This document shows positions 14,201-26,200 of a stretch of DNA of 64,000 nt, piece by piece. The position numbers were made by a program, and so were the translations under genes. This DNA is from Onchocerca lupi. Lineage: Eukaryota; Nematoda; Chromadorea; Rhabditida; Onchocercidae. The stretch lies in assembly GCA_028564675.1 (NCBI GenBank), contig JAOVVO010000227.1, positions 46,220-110,219 of the forward strand, read 5' to 3'. The notes under the pieces are model-generated. The model was not told the origin of the DNA. It made no database searches and worked only from the letters and a program-made list of their open reading frames with translations. The number at the start of each line of letters is the position of its first letter. The stretch's first letter is position 1.

Positions 14201-15163
14201 TTGAAAACTTGGTTATACCAGAATATTTCTATCACATGAAAACATTTTAACAAAAACAAAAACATATTTTTGGAAAAAATTCACGCCTTTCTTCAGATGG
14301 AAAATTTCAGCAATTATTATCTTGCAACTATATTGTTTAAAAAATGATTTAAAAAAAAAAAAAGAATCAGATTACTGAAGTATTTAGACGCCGAAAAAGA
14401 GCTTAACTATGATGCCTAAGATTTTCCAATTTTGTCTTCCCTGTCAAATATCTCAAGAAATTTAGATTAAAGCACTTGAAATCGAAATCATGAAGCAATA
14501 AGACTCTAAAACAGAGATTATTACGCTAAAATTGAATTCTTTTCTTCTTCTAAATCAGTTTTGCTTCGCCTTTTGAGTGTCTAGAAAGAATTAGTTTAGA
14601 GAATACATAAGCACTGAAAAATAGCCTGACTCTCATATCCAAGACTGACTTCTTTTATTAAATTCGTACACCACTCTAATCTTCGTATAAGTGTCACAGC
14701 AAATGCCTTCAACATTTAATTCAGAACTTCTAGACAAAAAGAAAGCTTCTATATCTTGAGTCAAACAAGTTGCTACATCGTTTGGATGCATTTAGAAGAA
14801 AAGTATTACTGTGCAACTACAAAGAGAATGTCTGTCCTCAAAATTTTTTTAATGCTGTAGTGAGCAAGACAGTACATATAATTGAAAATAGTGAGAACTA
14901 AAATAGCAAAAATTTTAAATTCAAATTCATAGTTTGAAAGCATAATACATGCAATTATTGCAACATGCAAAACATTAGCATAAAAGATAAGCAACGAGTC
15001 TTTTCATACCAAAAGATGTGTCTAACACGATGGAACCATTCAGTTTTAAGATAACGCTTTTGTCTTACACTAAATTATAAAGTCAATGTGCATGAAAAAG
15101 AATTTCATATATAAGACCCAAGTGGTTCTGCACAAAAATTAAAAAATAGAAAAAAGATTAGCT

Positions 15164-15456
15164 TTAAACGGACTCTTCGCTCACGTTCTCACCCAGTTCA
15201 GTACGATAAAAATCAACAATACTAGCTCCATGTCCAGCAACGTACTCATGAACTGTCTGTGAAGGATTCAGCATAAATGCTTGTCTTAATAACTGAGTTT
15301 CATTTTCATCAATATGCGTGACCTAAAATAACATACAATTATAAATTTTCAAAATATCACAGCAAATTCAGAACTGTAAAACAATAACAAAAACCATTGT
15401 TAATGAATTACCTGAATACTTCCCTTCGAACGCTTTTACTATTTCTTGCTCATTTT

Positions 15457-15491
<35 letters not shown>

Positions 15492-17973
15492 TATTTTGTT
15501 GCCACCAATTTTAATTTTCGATTCTGATTAATACTTTATTCTAAAAAGTTTAAACTAGAAGTATGAACTCAAATGCTTATATTTAAAAAATTCGTATATC
15601 TGGTCTTATGTTGTGTCAACAATACGAGTGCAACCGCTTAAATTTAGTGAGACCAAATAAATGGAATTAAAAGAACAGATATTCCAGAATTCCCTCAATT
15701 AATTTCGCTTCACTCTTCAGTCTTTTTTTTTTTTTTTTGAACCGAACCGCTTAAAAAGTTACATTATTAATTCCAACCAACCTCTCCATCATAATAGGCA
15801 TTGATTTCGTCTTCCCGAGATTCCTCCTCTCTCACAACTGTTGTTTTCTTTGCAGCCAATGGTGTACCTAGTGTTAAAGACCTAAAATATATTTTCTATC
15901 ATAAAATTTTATATAAAAATAATTTTATTAATGCACATGTAATTATCTCAAATTCGAAATAAAGTATCTTATTTCATTGTATTCACACGTTTCTACGAAC
16001 ACAATGACATTAAACTGAGCATGTGATGGTCGATAAAGTGATTTACCTCATTCCTACAATATGTTGACATAACTGCTGCCCCAATTTTTCAGTTGGAAAA
16101 TTAGTTTTGTTCGAGCTCTTCAGGCCAATAACAGATACATATCTTCCCATGCATACAGTATCGGTACCTTCTTACAAAAAACTGTTTATTAATCAACTTG
16201 TCAAGTAATGTTTTAATGAAATTTTCACCAAATTTTTTAAAGACATATAATTTCAAGCAGTAAATAAATTTCATACCATGAAATTTACTGCTTGAAATCA
16301 TATGCCTTTAAAAAAGCAAACCTTTGGGATGTGCGTAGCCAAAAAGTTGAACATCAGGTGGTGCCAGTATTAGCTGCGCTCTAGAAAGGGTTATGTTTTC
16401 ACCAAGTTTACCGACTGTTTTCGTAATTAAATGTTTGACTGGATTACCATTTTCTGATGTTTTGAGAGAATTAATACCTGTAATACTGTTTAGAGAAAAT
16501 CAGCAGGATACTTTTAGAAATTAGAATTAATGAATATTTCGTATTTCATAGCGCCGAGAAAACCAGATGATCTGAAACTCCATGAAAGTTCTGTCTGAAT
16601 TTCTAAATTTAACAAATATAAAGTAAGGCTTTATTTCAGTAATTAAAAAAAGAATTAAAAATTTTAAAAAACCTTAAAGTAATAGAACAATTTCAAATAA
16701 ACTTATTCTGTAACTAAATCATGCAGTAGCGATTTCCTTACAGATTTCTCTTTCAGAATGGAAACAGCGAAAATATAAATCTGCAAATGAAAGAAAAAAA
16801 ATTTAATGCTCACATGTTTCTGTTTAAAAAGTTACTCACTTGAATTCAATAACTTGAAGCCATCATTGACTGTTCCATTCTGATCATGATCAGCAGCATG
16901 CAAAACCGCTTTAACCACATTTTCAACCTAAACTTATTTCTTACAAATAATTCAGATTCACAAAAAGAATGTCATATTAATAATTCTAAAACATAATAAG
17001 CATGATAGTTAAAATTCCAAAATGAATAAGTCCAATGTGACAATCACACAGTTTATAACATCGATTATTGAATTTTCATCAAAGTTTTTAATAAAATGAT
17101 TCTCTATGAAAATTAATCATATTTTTCTATAACCTACCAATTGTTTAAAATGTTCGTTTCTGGAAACAAAATCCGTCTCACAATTTAATTCAACAATAGC
17201 TGCCTTATTGTCCTTCACTAGCACCGATACAACACCTTGTCTTGTTGGTCTATCACCAAGTCTGGAAAACAATTTGACTCTATAATTTCAAAGCATAAAA
17301 AATACACTTAAAAAACACGAGAGATTACTAACAGTTACTTTGCAGCTTTCTCCCAGCCTTCTTCTATAGCCCTTTTTGTCAACCATTTGATAGCCTCATC
17401 CAGATCATCTGGTCCAAATTTATTGAGTGCTTTGCGGCAATTCACATAGCTGTACCCAGTCTTTTTTCGCAATTCTTTTAATGCCTGAAGTGAACATAGG
17501 ATAAACAAATATTAACGAAACTGGCAAAATGGATGGAAAAAATACTAGAAAATAATTTAATCATGACCTTACGAAAAATACTGAAATGCTAACTTGCACT
17601 AGAAGTAAATTTGGCTAATTACTTCCCAAGTGAAAAGCTTCTATTTCATAAGCATTAGAGGAAAATGACGGTAATGCTTGAAACGGGAATATGATCAAAA
17701 TTCAGACAAAATTAGACCGTCGTGAAGTGCAGCAAATACAGCGAACTTAATTCATTTTGCATTATTCACTCGAAAAATCTGAATTTGGATTTAAATATGC
17801 GACTAAAATTCTCCGGTGACGTTCATTAAGCCCGAATTTGAGGTATTCTAAAATGCTAAAAAAATTACTTCTTTGGTATTATTCGATGTAGGTGCATCGA
17901 CAGTAAGCGAACACAGTCGATTGAAACATTTTTCGAGCTTAATTAATCGAACTAACTGTCGTGATGCAATCAT
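15164..17973 (-). CDS. tsfm: Mitochondrial translation elongation factor Ts
   Basis: EF-Ts is the nucleotide-exchange factor for mitochondrial EF-Tu: it displaces GDP so that EF-Tu can reload GTP and aminoacyl-tRNA in the matrix. Exons (minus strand): 17973-17869, 17484-17339, 17261-17138, 16927-16840, 16477-16322, 16167-16047, 15881-15782, 15322-15164; total 333 codons, 332 aa. Residues 1-35 are rich in Arg/Lys and hydrophobic residues, like a mitochondrial presequence. Residues 36-84 form the N-terminal UBA-like EF-Tu-binding domain (ALKELRKKTGYSYVNCRKAL). The family signature ELNCETDFVSRN is at 108-119. The dimerisation core follows (VGKLGENITLSRAQL) and the C-terminus is HGASIVDFYRTELGE. 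The start codon sits 6 nt after a TTTTTAAG acceptor, as for spliced-leader addition. Length is normal for the family. Confidence 0.95.
16245..16303. repeat. Hairpin-forming inverted repeat in EF-Ts intron
   Basis: Left arm 16245-16274 and right arm 16278-16303 are reverse complements apart from a 4-nt bulge (AATA) and one mismatch; the loop is only ACC. The paired core includes TTTCAAGCAG / CTGCTTGAAA. It lies wholly inside the intron between exons 5 and 6 of the EF-Ts gene. Confidence 0.8.
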
Positions 17974-18159
17974 CAAATCCTTAAAAATGAAAAATAAAAC
18001 GAAAAAGACTTTTCAGACTAACTCATACAACGAAAAAACAGACCACAAACTAATTCCTTGGCTGCTTGGCATTTCATCACACCGATTCCGAAGCACTTAC
18101 GCTTGAGATTAAAGATTTTCATTCCGCACACCATCGTAAAATAAGTGCCATAAACATAA

Positions 18160-18178
18160 AGGTCAGGGGATCTGACCT
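18160..18178. repeat. Short 7-bp stem hairpin
   Basis: AGGTCAG (18160-18166), loop GGGAT, CTGACCT (18172-18178). It lies upstream of the EF-Ts first exon. A 7-bp stem can arise by chance, but it is among the more GC-rich spots of this spacer. Confidence 0.5.
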
Positions 18179-18852
18179 CCGAATGAGTAGAATACAAGTA
18201 GTATAAAAGTGAGGGAGATGGGCTAAAATGGCATTGTGCATGGTCTTCTCACTTATGTACAATCTCATTAGCATCTCTGGAAATTGGAAGGAAATATTTG
18301 TTGCCGAAGAGTTGAACAGTGATGGCAATATTTTACGTGTTCACAAAAGAGACAAGTAGCAACTTACATGCAGTTGTCAGATTAGACTACTGATTCTATC
18401 AAAGGAGAAATCCAATCATCAGCATTAAAAAATGTAAATATTCTGCACGATCAGTCCAACGTCTTCTTTCACAAATCATAGATTTCATCAGAGATATTGT
18501 TCATTCTTGACTACTACTTGAGAGCAGAATTTAGAAAAATCCCCTAATTTTACGTCCTGATTTCGATCATTCTGGTATAATTACTATCCAATAAATCCGT
18601 ATAATCTCAAAAGTTGTAATTTCTTCTTTCTTAATTATTCGCTTTTTAATATTTCTAAATCATTCTTATGACCTTTCGTTCCACAAAGATATAGAATTCA
18701 ATATGAATCATTAAAATCATAAACCCCATTACTCTTCCTAAGCATTTGCATATCTTCGACAAATTGATTTGCCTCTGTCCTATATTTCTGTGTAGAAATA
18801 TTTCTAATTTCAAAATTCACACTTTGCGGTTGCAGTAACTCCTGATGTCTGA

Positions 18853-18930
18853 ACATTTGAATATATTTTACAGTAAACCTTTGAATATATTTGAACATAT
18901 TTTACATTTGAATATATTTTACAGTAAACC
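18853..18930. repeat. Direct repeat, 27 bp, spaced 51 bp
   Basis: A 27-bp block beginning ACATTTGAATATATTTTACA occurs identically at 18853-18879 and 18904-18930, suggesting a fairly recent 51-bp tandem duplication with a diverged remainder. Confidence 0.8.
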
Positions 18931-20237
18931 ATTAAAAAAATCATTTTATTCCTTATTCACCATTTTCTTTCTCTCTTCCAAAGCTAAAATATAAACAAGT
19001 ACAGTAAAAGGATGAAGACAAAATTTTCAAAAAGTTATATACACAGGAACAATAAAAGTGAGATTCTTTCTTGCATATTAAAAAGATACATGATAAAGTG
19101 TGACGGCTTATCTTATGATATATTGGGCATTTGGCATTAAATTTTGCGACAATCATGTTGAAATCACTCCTTTTTAAACAGAAGTTCATTATCCTTGAAA
19201 CTTAGCAGAAGTATTGTTTTTTTTTTTTTTTTTAATATATATCCAAAGTAGTTCAGCAACCAATAAACTTGGTACAGGTCAACAATTCTGGGATTCCAAG
19301 TCAGTCACTTCCTTCCATTTATTAAATTTAGTGTCAAATTTCAAAATGTAATTGAGATATCATTAGTTACAACTACAACCTAATATCACTACATAAGTTT
19401 CTTCTAATATTTTTAATGAATAACAGGACATATTCAAAGTTAATTAAATGAATAAAAGTATATTCTTTCCTTCAAATAAAATGTGCAAAAAGTTAGTACA
19501 ATAATTGTTATCAAAATATACAGAAAATATAACAGATCAAAAAGTTTTTGTTCTAAAAACGGAAAAGAAAAAAAAACTGAAAATAACATGAAGAATCCTG
19601 GTTTCAAATATCATGAAATGATTCCAAAACCGAAATTTTTACATAAACTGTTCTATTAATTAAAATGTTTCTTTTAGGGAAAGTGAATATTGTTATAATT
19701 TACAATTTTAATGTTGTTTTCTCTATGCACTTCAAATCCATTCATTAATTCCACAGAGTTTCATGAACTGAAAAAACCAATCTCTAAATTTACTTTATCT
19801 CTATCAGCATAATTTGAAATCTCTAACCAAAACTCTATTAAAGGGACCTGCCAATCTGCAAAAATTCTCCATTTCATTAACCATAAAATCGTTTCTAAAT
19901 TAATCAAGTTATTATTTATGTTAAAACGACAGTTTCACAATAACTGCAAAACATTTTGAGCAAAAACAGATAAAATCTACACCATCACAATCTAATTGAA
20001 CCTAATTAAAAATTAGTGGAATGTTTGGTAAAATTTGCACAAAATAAAGAATAACATCTTAATCGCCTTCATCTTTATAAGAAAAAACTTTTCAATTGAT
20101 ATGATTTGCAAAATTTAACAGAAATTTGGCTTCTTAAAGCGAAAAGTTCATCCAAATATCAATTTACAAAACGAAAAAGAGTTCCTCTACAATAAATCCA
20201 CTTCCTGCTCTTTTGGGATGGTATTATCCAAGTAACA

Positions 20238-23200
20238 TCAAGAAAGTGAGGAAACTGTAAATTTGGGCCAGGCTATTTTTGCTTCATGTCGCTTATAAGC
20301 AAACAGATGCGCTTTATGCGCTTGCCTTAATTGATGACGAATTAAATCAGGACATTCATTTGCCAGCAGACACGTTTCGTAACCATCAACTAGAAGATAT
20401 CTGAAATAAAAGGTCTCAAAAAAAAAGTTAAAAATTCGCAAATAAATATTCAGAGAAGTGTCTCAATTACAAATTCGACAAGAAATTCATCGTTTGAAAT
20501 GTGTTTTCAATGTATGGAAGATCGTGTGCGAGACTTTATTAGCAAATATTCATATTAATTTTAAATATTACTATTTAATCAAGACATAATCAAAGGTTAT
20601 AAGAAGGACATACAATCCATGATCTTCAGGATTTGTAATGCCAAACTGATGTGCGATAACGCGACACAGCTTTCCAGCGGTCATTTGTGGTACACCAGGA
20701 AATGTGTGATATCGGATAGAACCATCTAGTTCATCCGGGACGGCTACCTTCACAAAAGCATCGGATGATGATAAAAGTACTGGACTAACACTGCCTAATG
20801 AAGAACAGTATGACCCATCTTCCTATAAAAAAAAAAAAGAAAAAAGAAGAAAAAATTATTTCTTGAATCTTAAAAAAACTAAAATTCAAAGAAAAAAAAA
20901 TTAAGATACCGTTACTGAAGAGTCATCCACTTGGCCCAATTTTCGAATGCTTTCCGTATTTTTTAGCACGTCAATAGCAGAAAAAAGAGTAATGAGGTAG
21001 TAGCTAGAATCACCAGTAGTCAGCAACTGTTTTGGGAGCAGCTCCCACATATACCACGCTTCAACTTCACAGCCGACCGTTGATGTACGTGCCAACAAGT
21101 ACACTAACCATCGTACCAGCTCTAAATTTAACTCATTCCATAATTTAGATAATTCCCTTCCAACCTCATTTAACAATCAAAATTAATGTCAATTCAAAAG
21201 TCAAGATTGCACAAATGATCGTCAGCAAACAGAGCAACTAATGAAAGTTATCAAGTAACCGCGTTCACTTGAATTCACTTTCACATCAATCAATGTACAA
21301 GGACTTTTATGACAAAGTGTTATACCCTTGTATTTTACTGCGTACTTATTACTACAATCATTATCGGAAAAATCTAACCTTAAATACATTTAACCAGTTT
21401 TATTAATGCTAACCATCGGCAGGAGGCAAAGCTTTAATCTTGCTGCTTTCGATGCTAACCGGGTCATAATTTTCTATATCACCATTCGGATTATCGCAGT
21501 TTTGTTGTTTACCAATCGCCAAAAATATCACTCGCAGTAAATTTTCCAGTTTTTTCAACGGTGAATAATGATGTTGCATTTTTCGCAAGCAAATCTTAAT
21601 TGTTTCCATTTTCTGCGTTGTGGGTGGCGTGAACTAAAATCATTACAGTCAAAAAAGTATAAATTCTTCAAATTCCGGTGAGCCAAAAATGGGTTGTAAA
21701 TTTATCAAATTTCAATAGTTCAAAAGTGAGTTGAATTATCACAAAATTTTTGCAGAATCATCCACTATAATATTAATATATATCATACAAAAAGAACATA
21801 CTTTACAGCGGACTCCAAAGCCTAACTGCTCCGGCGATAAAGTTCGAACATAAGTAAGATTTTCCGAAAGTGCTTGAAGCCAACCATTTTTTGAATATTC
21901 GCGTATCATCAAGTGATAAAGATGTGGTTTCACTGGATCTAAAATTTAATACTTCAATCAAAATTTTCTCAAAAATATGAAAAGGATTAATGTCTTTCCA
22001 GAATCTTAAAAAAAAAAAACCCTTCAATTTCAGTTTGATAAAAGCAGTACGATCCAGAAAAACCCTTCAATTTCAGTTTGATAAAAGCAGTACGATCCAG
22101 TGTAAACAAACAAATCAGGAATTGCATAGTATCAACACAATCAATAAAAAAACAAAACTTACAAAGGACAATTTTGTGCAAAACAGCTTCCAAAATTGCA
22201 TCAATATTCAAAAATTCGTTAGCATTCAGTCGTGCGCGTTCTTTCTCGATTAGATCATGAAGTTCGCCTTCCCCATGCTTTACTAGATAATTCTTTAAAC
22301 CATTTAAAAACTGTCGAACATTTCGAATTACCACCTGAAATATGCACGTTTTCCATATTATTGTGGAAAAAAAATGATCCCATTTGAATTTGCTGTGATT
22401 TGAAATTTTTGCGCATGCATTAAAACTCATTCCTGCATAATACTGCTTAAAACCTGGACATCTTTTCCTTTCTCATTATCATTTATTTACCTAAAACTAT
22501 TCATCTAAATTTAGAAATTGCTTGATTAGGTCTTAAGATTACTCACTGCTATCAATTTAAAAAGAAAAAAAAAAAAGAAATTAAAAGATACCTGTGGATC
22601 GCATTCTTCTGCTTCAAATGTACATTCGATGAAACGACGTAAAGTAGCACCGAACACAGTATTTTCCTTTTGTGATAGCCTAAAACTGATAACCTCAGTT
22701 AAACATATCAACATAAGATTATTTTGATGGATCTAATTTCTCCAATAATTTAACAAAAAATATTCCGTAAGAATTCAAAGTTGATTTACCTTTCAACATA
22801 TTCCTGAATTTTTGTACCCGGATCTGCGCTTAAACTATTTTTCAACCGTGGCGGCGAAATAATGGGTGAGAGCGCGCGAATGCTTGTTGGAATGTCATCT
22901 AGAGACTCAAGCCAAGAATCATCAAGCTTCGAATATCGTGGAAGAATATGCGGCAGCTAAAAATCATACAAATGGTATGAAATAAGGACATAGAAAAGCA
23001 CAGATACTTCATACATTCTAATGAAATTAAATAATTACAATTTACAGATCCAAAACTGAAATGGTCCACTAATTGGTCACGAATAATATGATTAACAAAC
23101 ATACTGAATGTGTGTTTGTTGATTTATGGCTATCTATAGTGGCTGTTCCATCCGACATTTCTCCAGCATTACTAACGTTCATAACTGAATTTGATGCTTC

Positions 23201-26200
23201 CGGATCTCCGCTATCACTCGTGACTGATTTACTGAAAATAAGGAAATCATTGCGCGAATTTAAATCTCTTTTTAATGAATGATTCTACCAAAGTAAAGAG
23301 ACCGAATAATTTCGAAATCAATTTTAAGTTCTGACAAAAAAAATGAAATAAACCAGATTGTTTCAAGTTGCTGTTGTCGATCCAAGCTATCTTCGCTTTT
23401 CAAATGAGCATTAATGTTTATAATACCATTACGCCGACCATCTGATTCTACGTTATTATTTAAATGATTACCAGATCTTCGAATCACTACGCCATAGTCA
23501 TCGTTATCTTGAATTACACAGAAATAAAACCTTAGCGTCTAAATGCAAATAAAAAAAAAAAAAAACAAAAAAAGAAAATGATACAAACGCTGAAAAGTTG
23601 ATCTAAATTGCTAAAAAATCGGAAGCATGTCCGTAAATTCAGAAATCTCGATTAAGGATTCTTATCTCTCTCCAAAAAAATCAAAAAAAAAAAAGAAAAT
23701 GATATTGTTCTTAATTTACACTAGAGCAAATTAAAATGAATATTTCTAAAACAAACAAATAAATCATACTCCGACTATCATCCACAGTGGACTGTAATTT
23801 CTGGAAACTTCTTCCCTCATCACCGTCATAACTCATCTCCAACGAACAAATCACTTCATCATCACCTTCTTCAGCAATCGCTTCATCTAAAGAAAAGCAA
23901 AATTATTAGTATAAAGAATAAGATACGACAAATTTAAAATAAACAAAACAACAATCAATGCATGACCAGTTTGCTTATTTCATAGCAATACTTTTAACAA
24001 CAAATAACGAATGATGTGATAGTTCGCTTATGTTAAAAAAGCATCATTTGCTTGCTACTGCTTTGGAATACATAAAAACAATGATATGAAAATTTCATTT
24101 TCAAACCCGAGCTTCCAACTAAAAGAAACCTCTAAACCATACGCTCTAAAGTGCATGAAAGCTTCAAATTATTTCTCGACGCTAAAACTTATAAGAATAA
24201 AAAGTAACCAAGAACAATTTGATTCATGTCGTGGTTTCGTGTAAGAGTGGATGGTTTTTCATCACCATAATGGGCCAAATCCAACAAATTCTCCCAAACA
24301 TTGGAATCCCACGGTTCATTGAAGACTGTTCCAGCGATACTAACATCATCATCGTCTTTACCATTTTGATCTTGACTTGAAGACCCCGTTTTCACTAGAA
24401 AATTGGTAAATCTTGGTTTGAAAAAAGATTTATTTCCATACGAAATTTATAGAGGCCGATATCTTTATAAAGCAATTCGCTGTTAATTGAATTTTAGAAT
24501 AATATTCAGAATTTTAATTTTCGTAACAAAGCAGCTAAGTTATAATACGAAATCATTATACGGGTAGTTTCAACGATCTTTGCTTTAGCTATCACCATAA
24601 ACTTAAGTAGTAACTTTTCGTTAGAGAAAACTCTTCAATTTAATTAGGAATGATGTATTCATTGAAGTATATCTCTTATTAAAGAATTTAATAGGAAAAT
24701 TTAAAATTCTTAAAATAATTCATGAACTGACCAATCAAGTCTGCTTTCATTGATGTATCGATGGATTCTGATAAATGAGCATATTCAGATGCTAAATTTT
24801 CGCAATCATTTTTATTACAAATAGGCGTATCACCAAAATTTTGCAGTCGTAAATGAACAGGACTTTCGGATGATGACGGCAGCGAAGGGAGGACTTTTGA
24901 TAATACTAAAAGTGTGATTTTTCAATTTTTTCTCTTTTAAAGAATGTCACAACGCATTAAAATTAAAGATGTATCTAGGAAAAGCTTAGCTACACAACTG
25001 AAAAGTCATTTTCATACTGTTTTCTATATTCCATGTTTTGTGCATAAAACAGGATTAAAATTTTAAATAATCAAAAACCCGAAAAAATAAACTCAAGTGA
25101 GTATCTTAACAAATTTTTTAAATGAAAAATTTTTCAATAGATATAACATTGTGCAATAAATTTGAAGGCATTAACAGTTTATTGTCAAACACAACCTAAA
25201 TTGTCATTTCCGGTTGTCATTCCACCAGAATGCAGCTTATTCTGTGACGAACATCCAATCGCCACCGCAGTTAAACTTTTCTTCAATAAGGGTACTTGTG
25301 GAGTTGGTCGAATCTATAAAGAAAGTTAAAAATTAAGAAACTACCGAAAATTAAAAAAAATTATCAGAAAAATTCATAAATAACTTCTTTTGGGAAATTA
25401 TATTAGTTCTCCGATTCGTTTTTACGAAATTATAGGGAAAAATAATGAGGTTGAAAAATGACTATACCACTAATTAATAGGATGGATGGATTGAACTTGG
25501 AGCTACTAAACGGAAAAATATTCCTACTACAAAAAAAAAAAAAAAATTATTGTGATAATTATATTAGTCTCACTTACCAATATTCTTGGAAAAGGACAAT
25601 GTAAATGTTGGCAAAACTATTATTAATACTCTTGTGTTACTGCTAAATAAGAATGACTAACAAACAAAAAAGAAAACAAAATTATTAGGAAAAGAATAAA
25701 TAAAAATAAAAAATAAAGAGGGTGATTCGTACATAGTAAACGATTTATTCCATCAAAACTCGAATACACAAGTTCTTGATAAGGAATGAAGTTAATATTA
25801 AGAAATGGAAGTAGTGAATGATTTTCTCTAAAAATAGATGGCAAGTTACATGGAGTAAAAGATAAACCTTGGCAAATTTTTGACGATTTTTCAATTCACT
25901 ATTCACTGCTGACCAAATAGCTGTTTGTTCTTTAGAAAAAATATTCCCAGCAGAGGTAAAGCGCTCACTATTCGTGCTACTACCAGATGGTGAAGAAACA
26001 TTATGAGTAAATGAAAGCCCTGAAATATCAAGAAAATTTTTAATTTTCTGAATGAAATTCCGGAGAGAAATGGATAATAATCCAATCTTAACATAAATAA
26101 AATAAACTATAATCGATTTCCAATAATTAATTTTCCAAAAACGAGTTTCTGAATTTTATAAAAAAACTAAAAAAAAATCGCAAAAGTAATTCATGATTAC

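Larger units (their letters stand above)
4627..15163. other. 10.5-kb intergenic stretch, no supportable gene
   Basis: This is the DNA between the 3' end of the EF-Ts gene and the start of the 2.1-4.6 kb gene, both on the minus strand. It is AT-rich with poly-A runs (for example 7517-7535). Open frames exist at 9210-9416 (+, 68 codons) and 10400-10747 (-, 115 codons), but no splice partners, domains or homology are recognisable. Less AT-rich patches lie at about 9230-9480 and 13430-13860 and could be regulatory DNA. The palindromes at 10767 and 13422 and the imperfect repeats at 14050-14200 are listed separately. Confidence 0.55.
17980..20237. other. Intergenic spacer between RIN and EF-Ts genes
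   Basis: About 2.26 kb between the stop of the RIN gene and the first exon of the EF-Ts gene on the same strand. It should contain the RIN 3' UTR and the EF-Ts promoter. I see a small hairpin at 18160-18178, a 51-bp-spaced direct repeat at 18853-18930 and a poly-T run near 19217-19233, but no exon or RNA gene. Confidence 0.6.

Noticed and set aside
16711..16785. Exon-like block with good splice sites inside the EF-Ts gene
   Set aside because: Joining exon 4 (ending 16840) directly to 16477 keeps phase and gives the conserved EF-Ts core. The block in the required phase adds unrelated residues.
23508..23537. Upstream acceptor (TTTGCATTTAG) for RIN exon 21
   Set aside because: In the phase required by exon 20 it reads into TAA; the TAATTCAAG acceptor at 23508 keeps the frame.
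25575..25625. Strong donor (GGTAAGTG) suggesting an extra RIN exon
   Set aside because: Exons 16 and 17 join in phase without it and no exon body with a compatible acceptor is clear; an unused or alternative site cannot be excluded.
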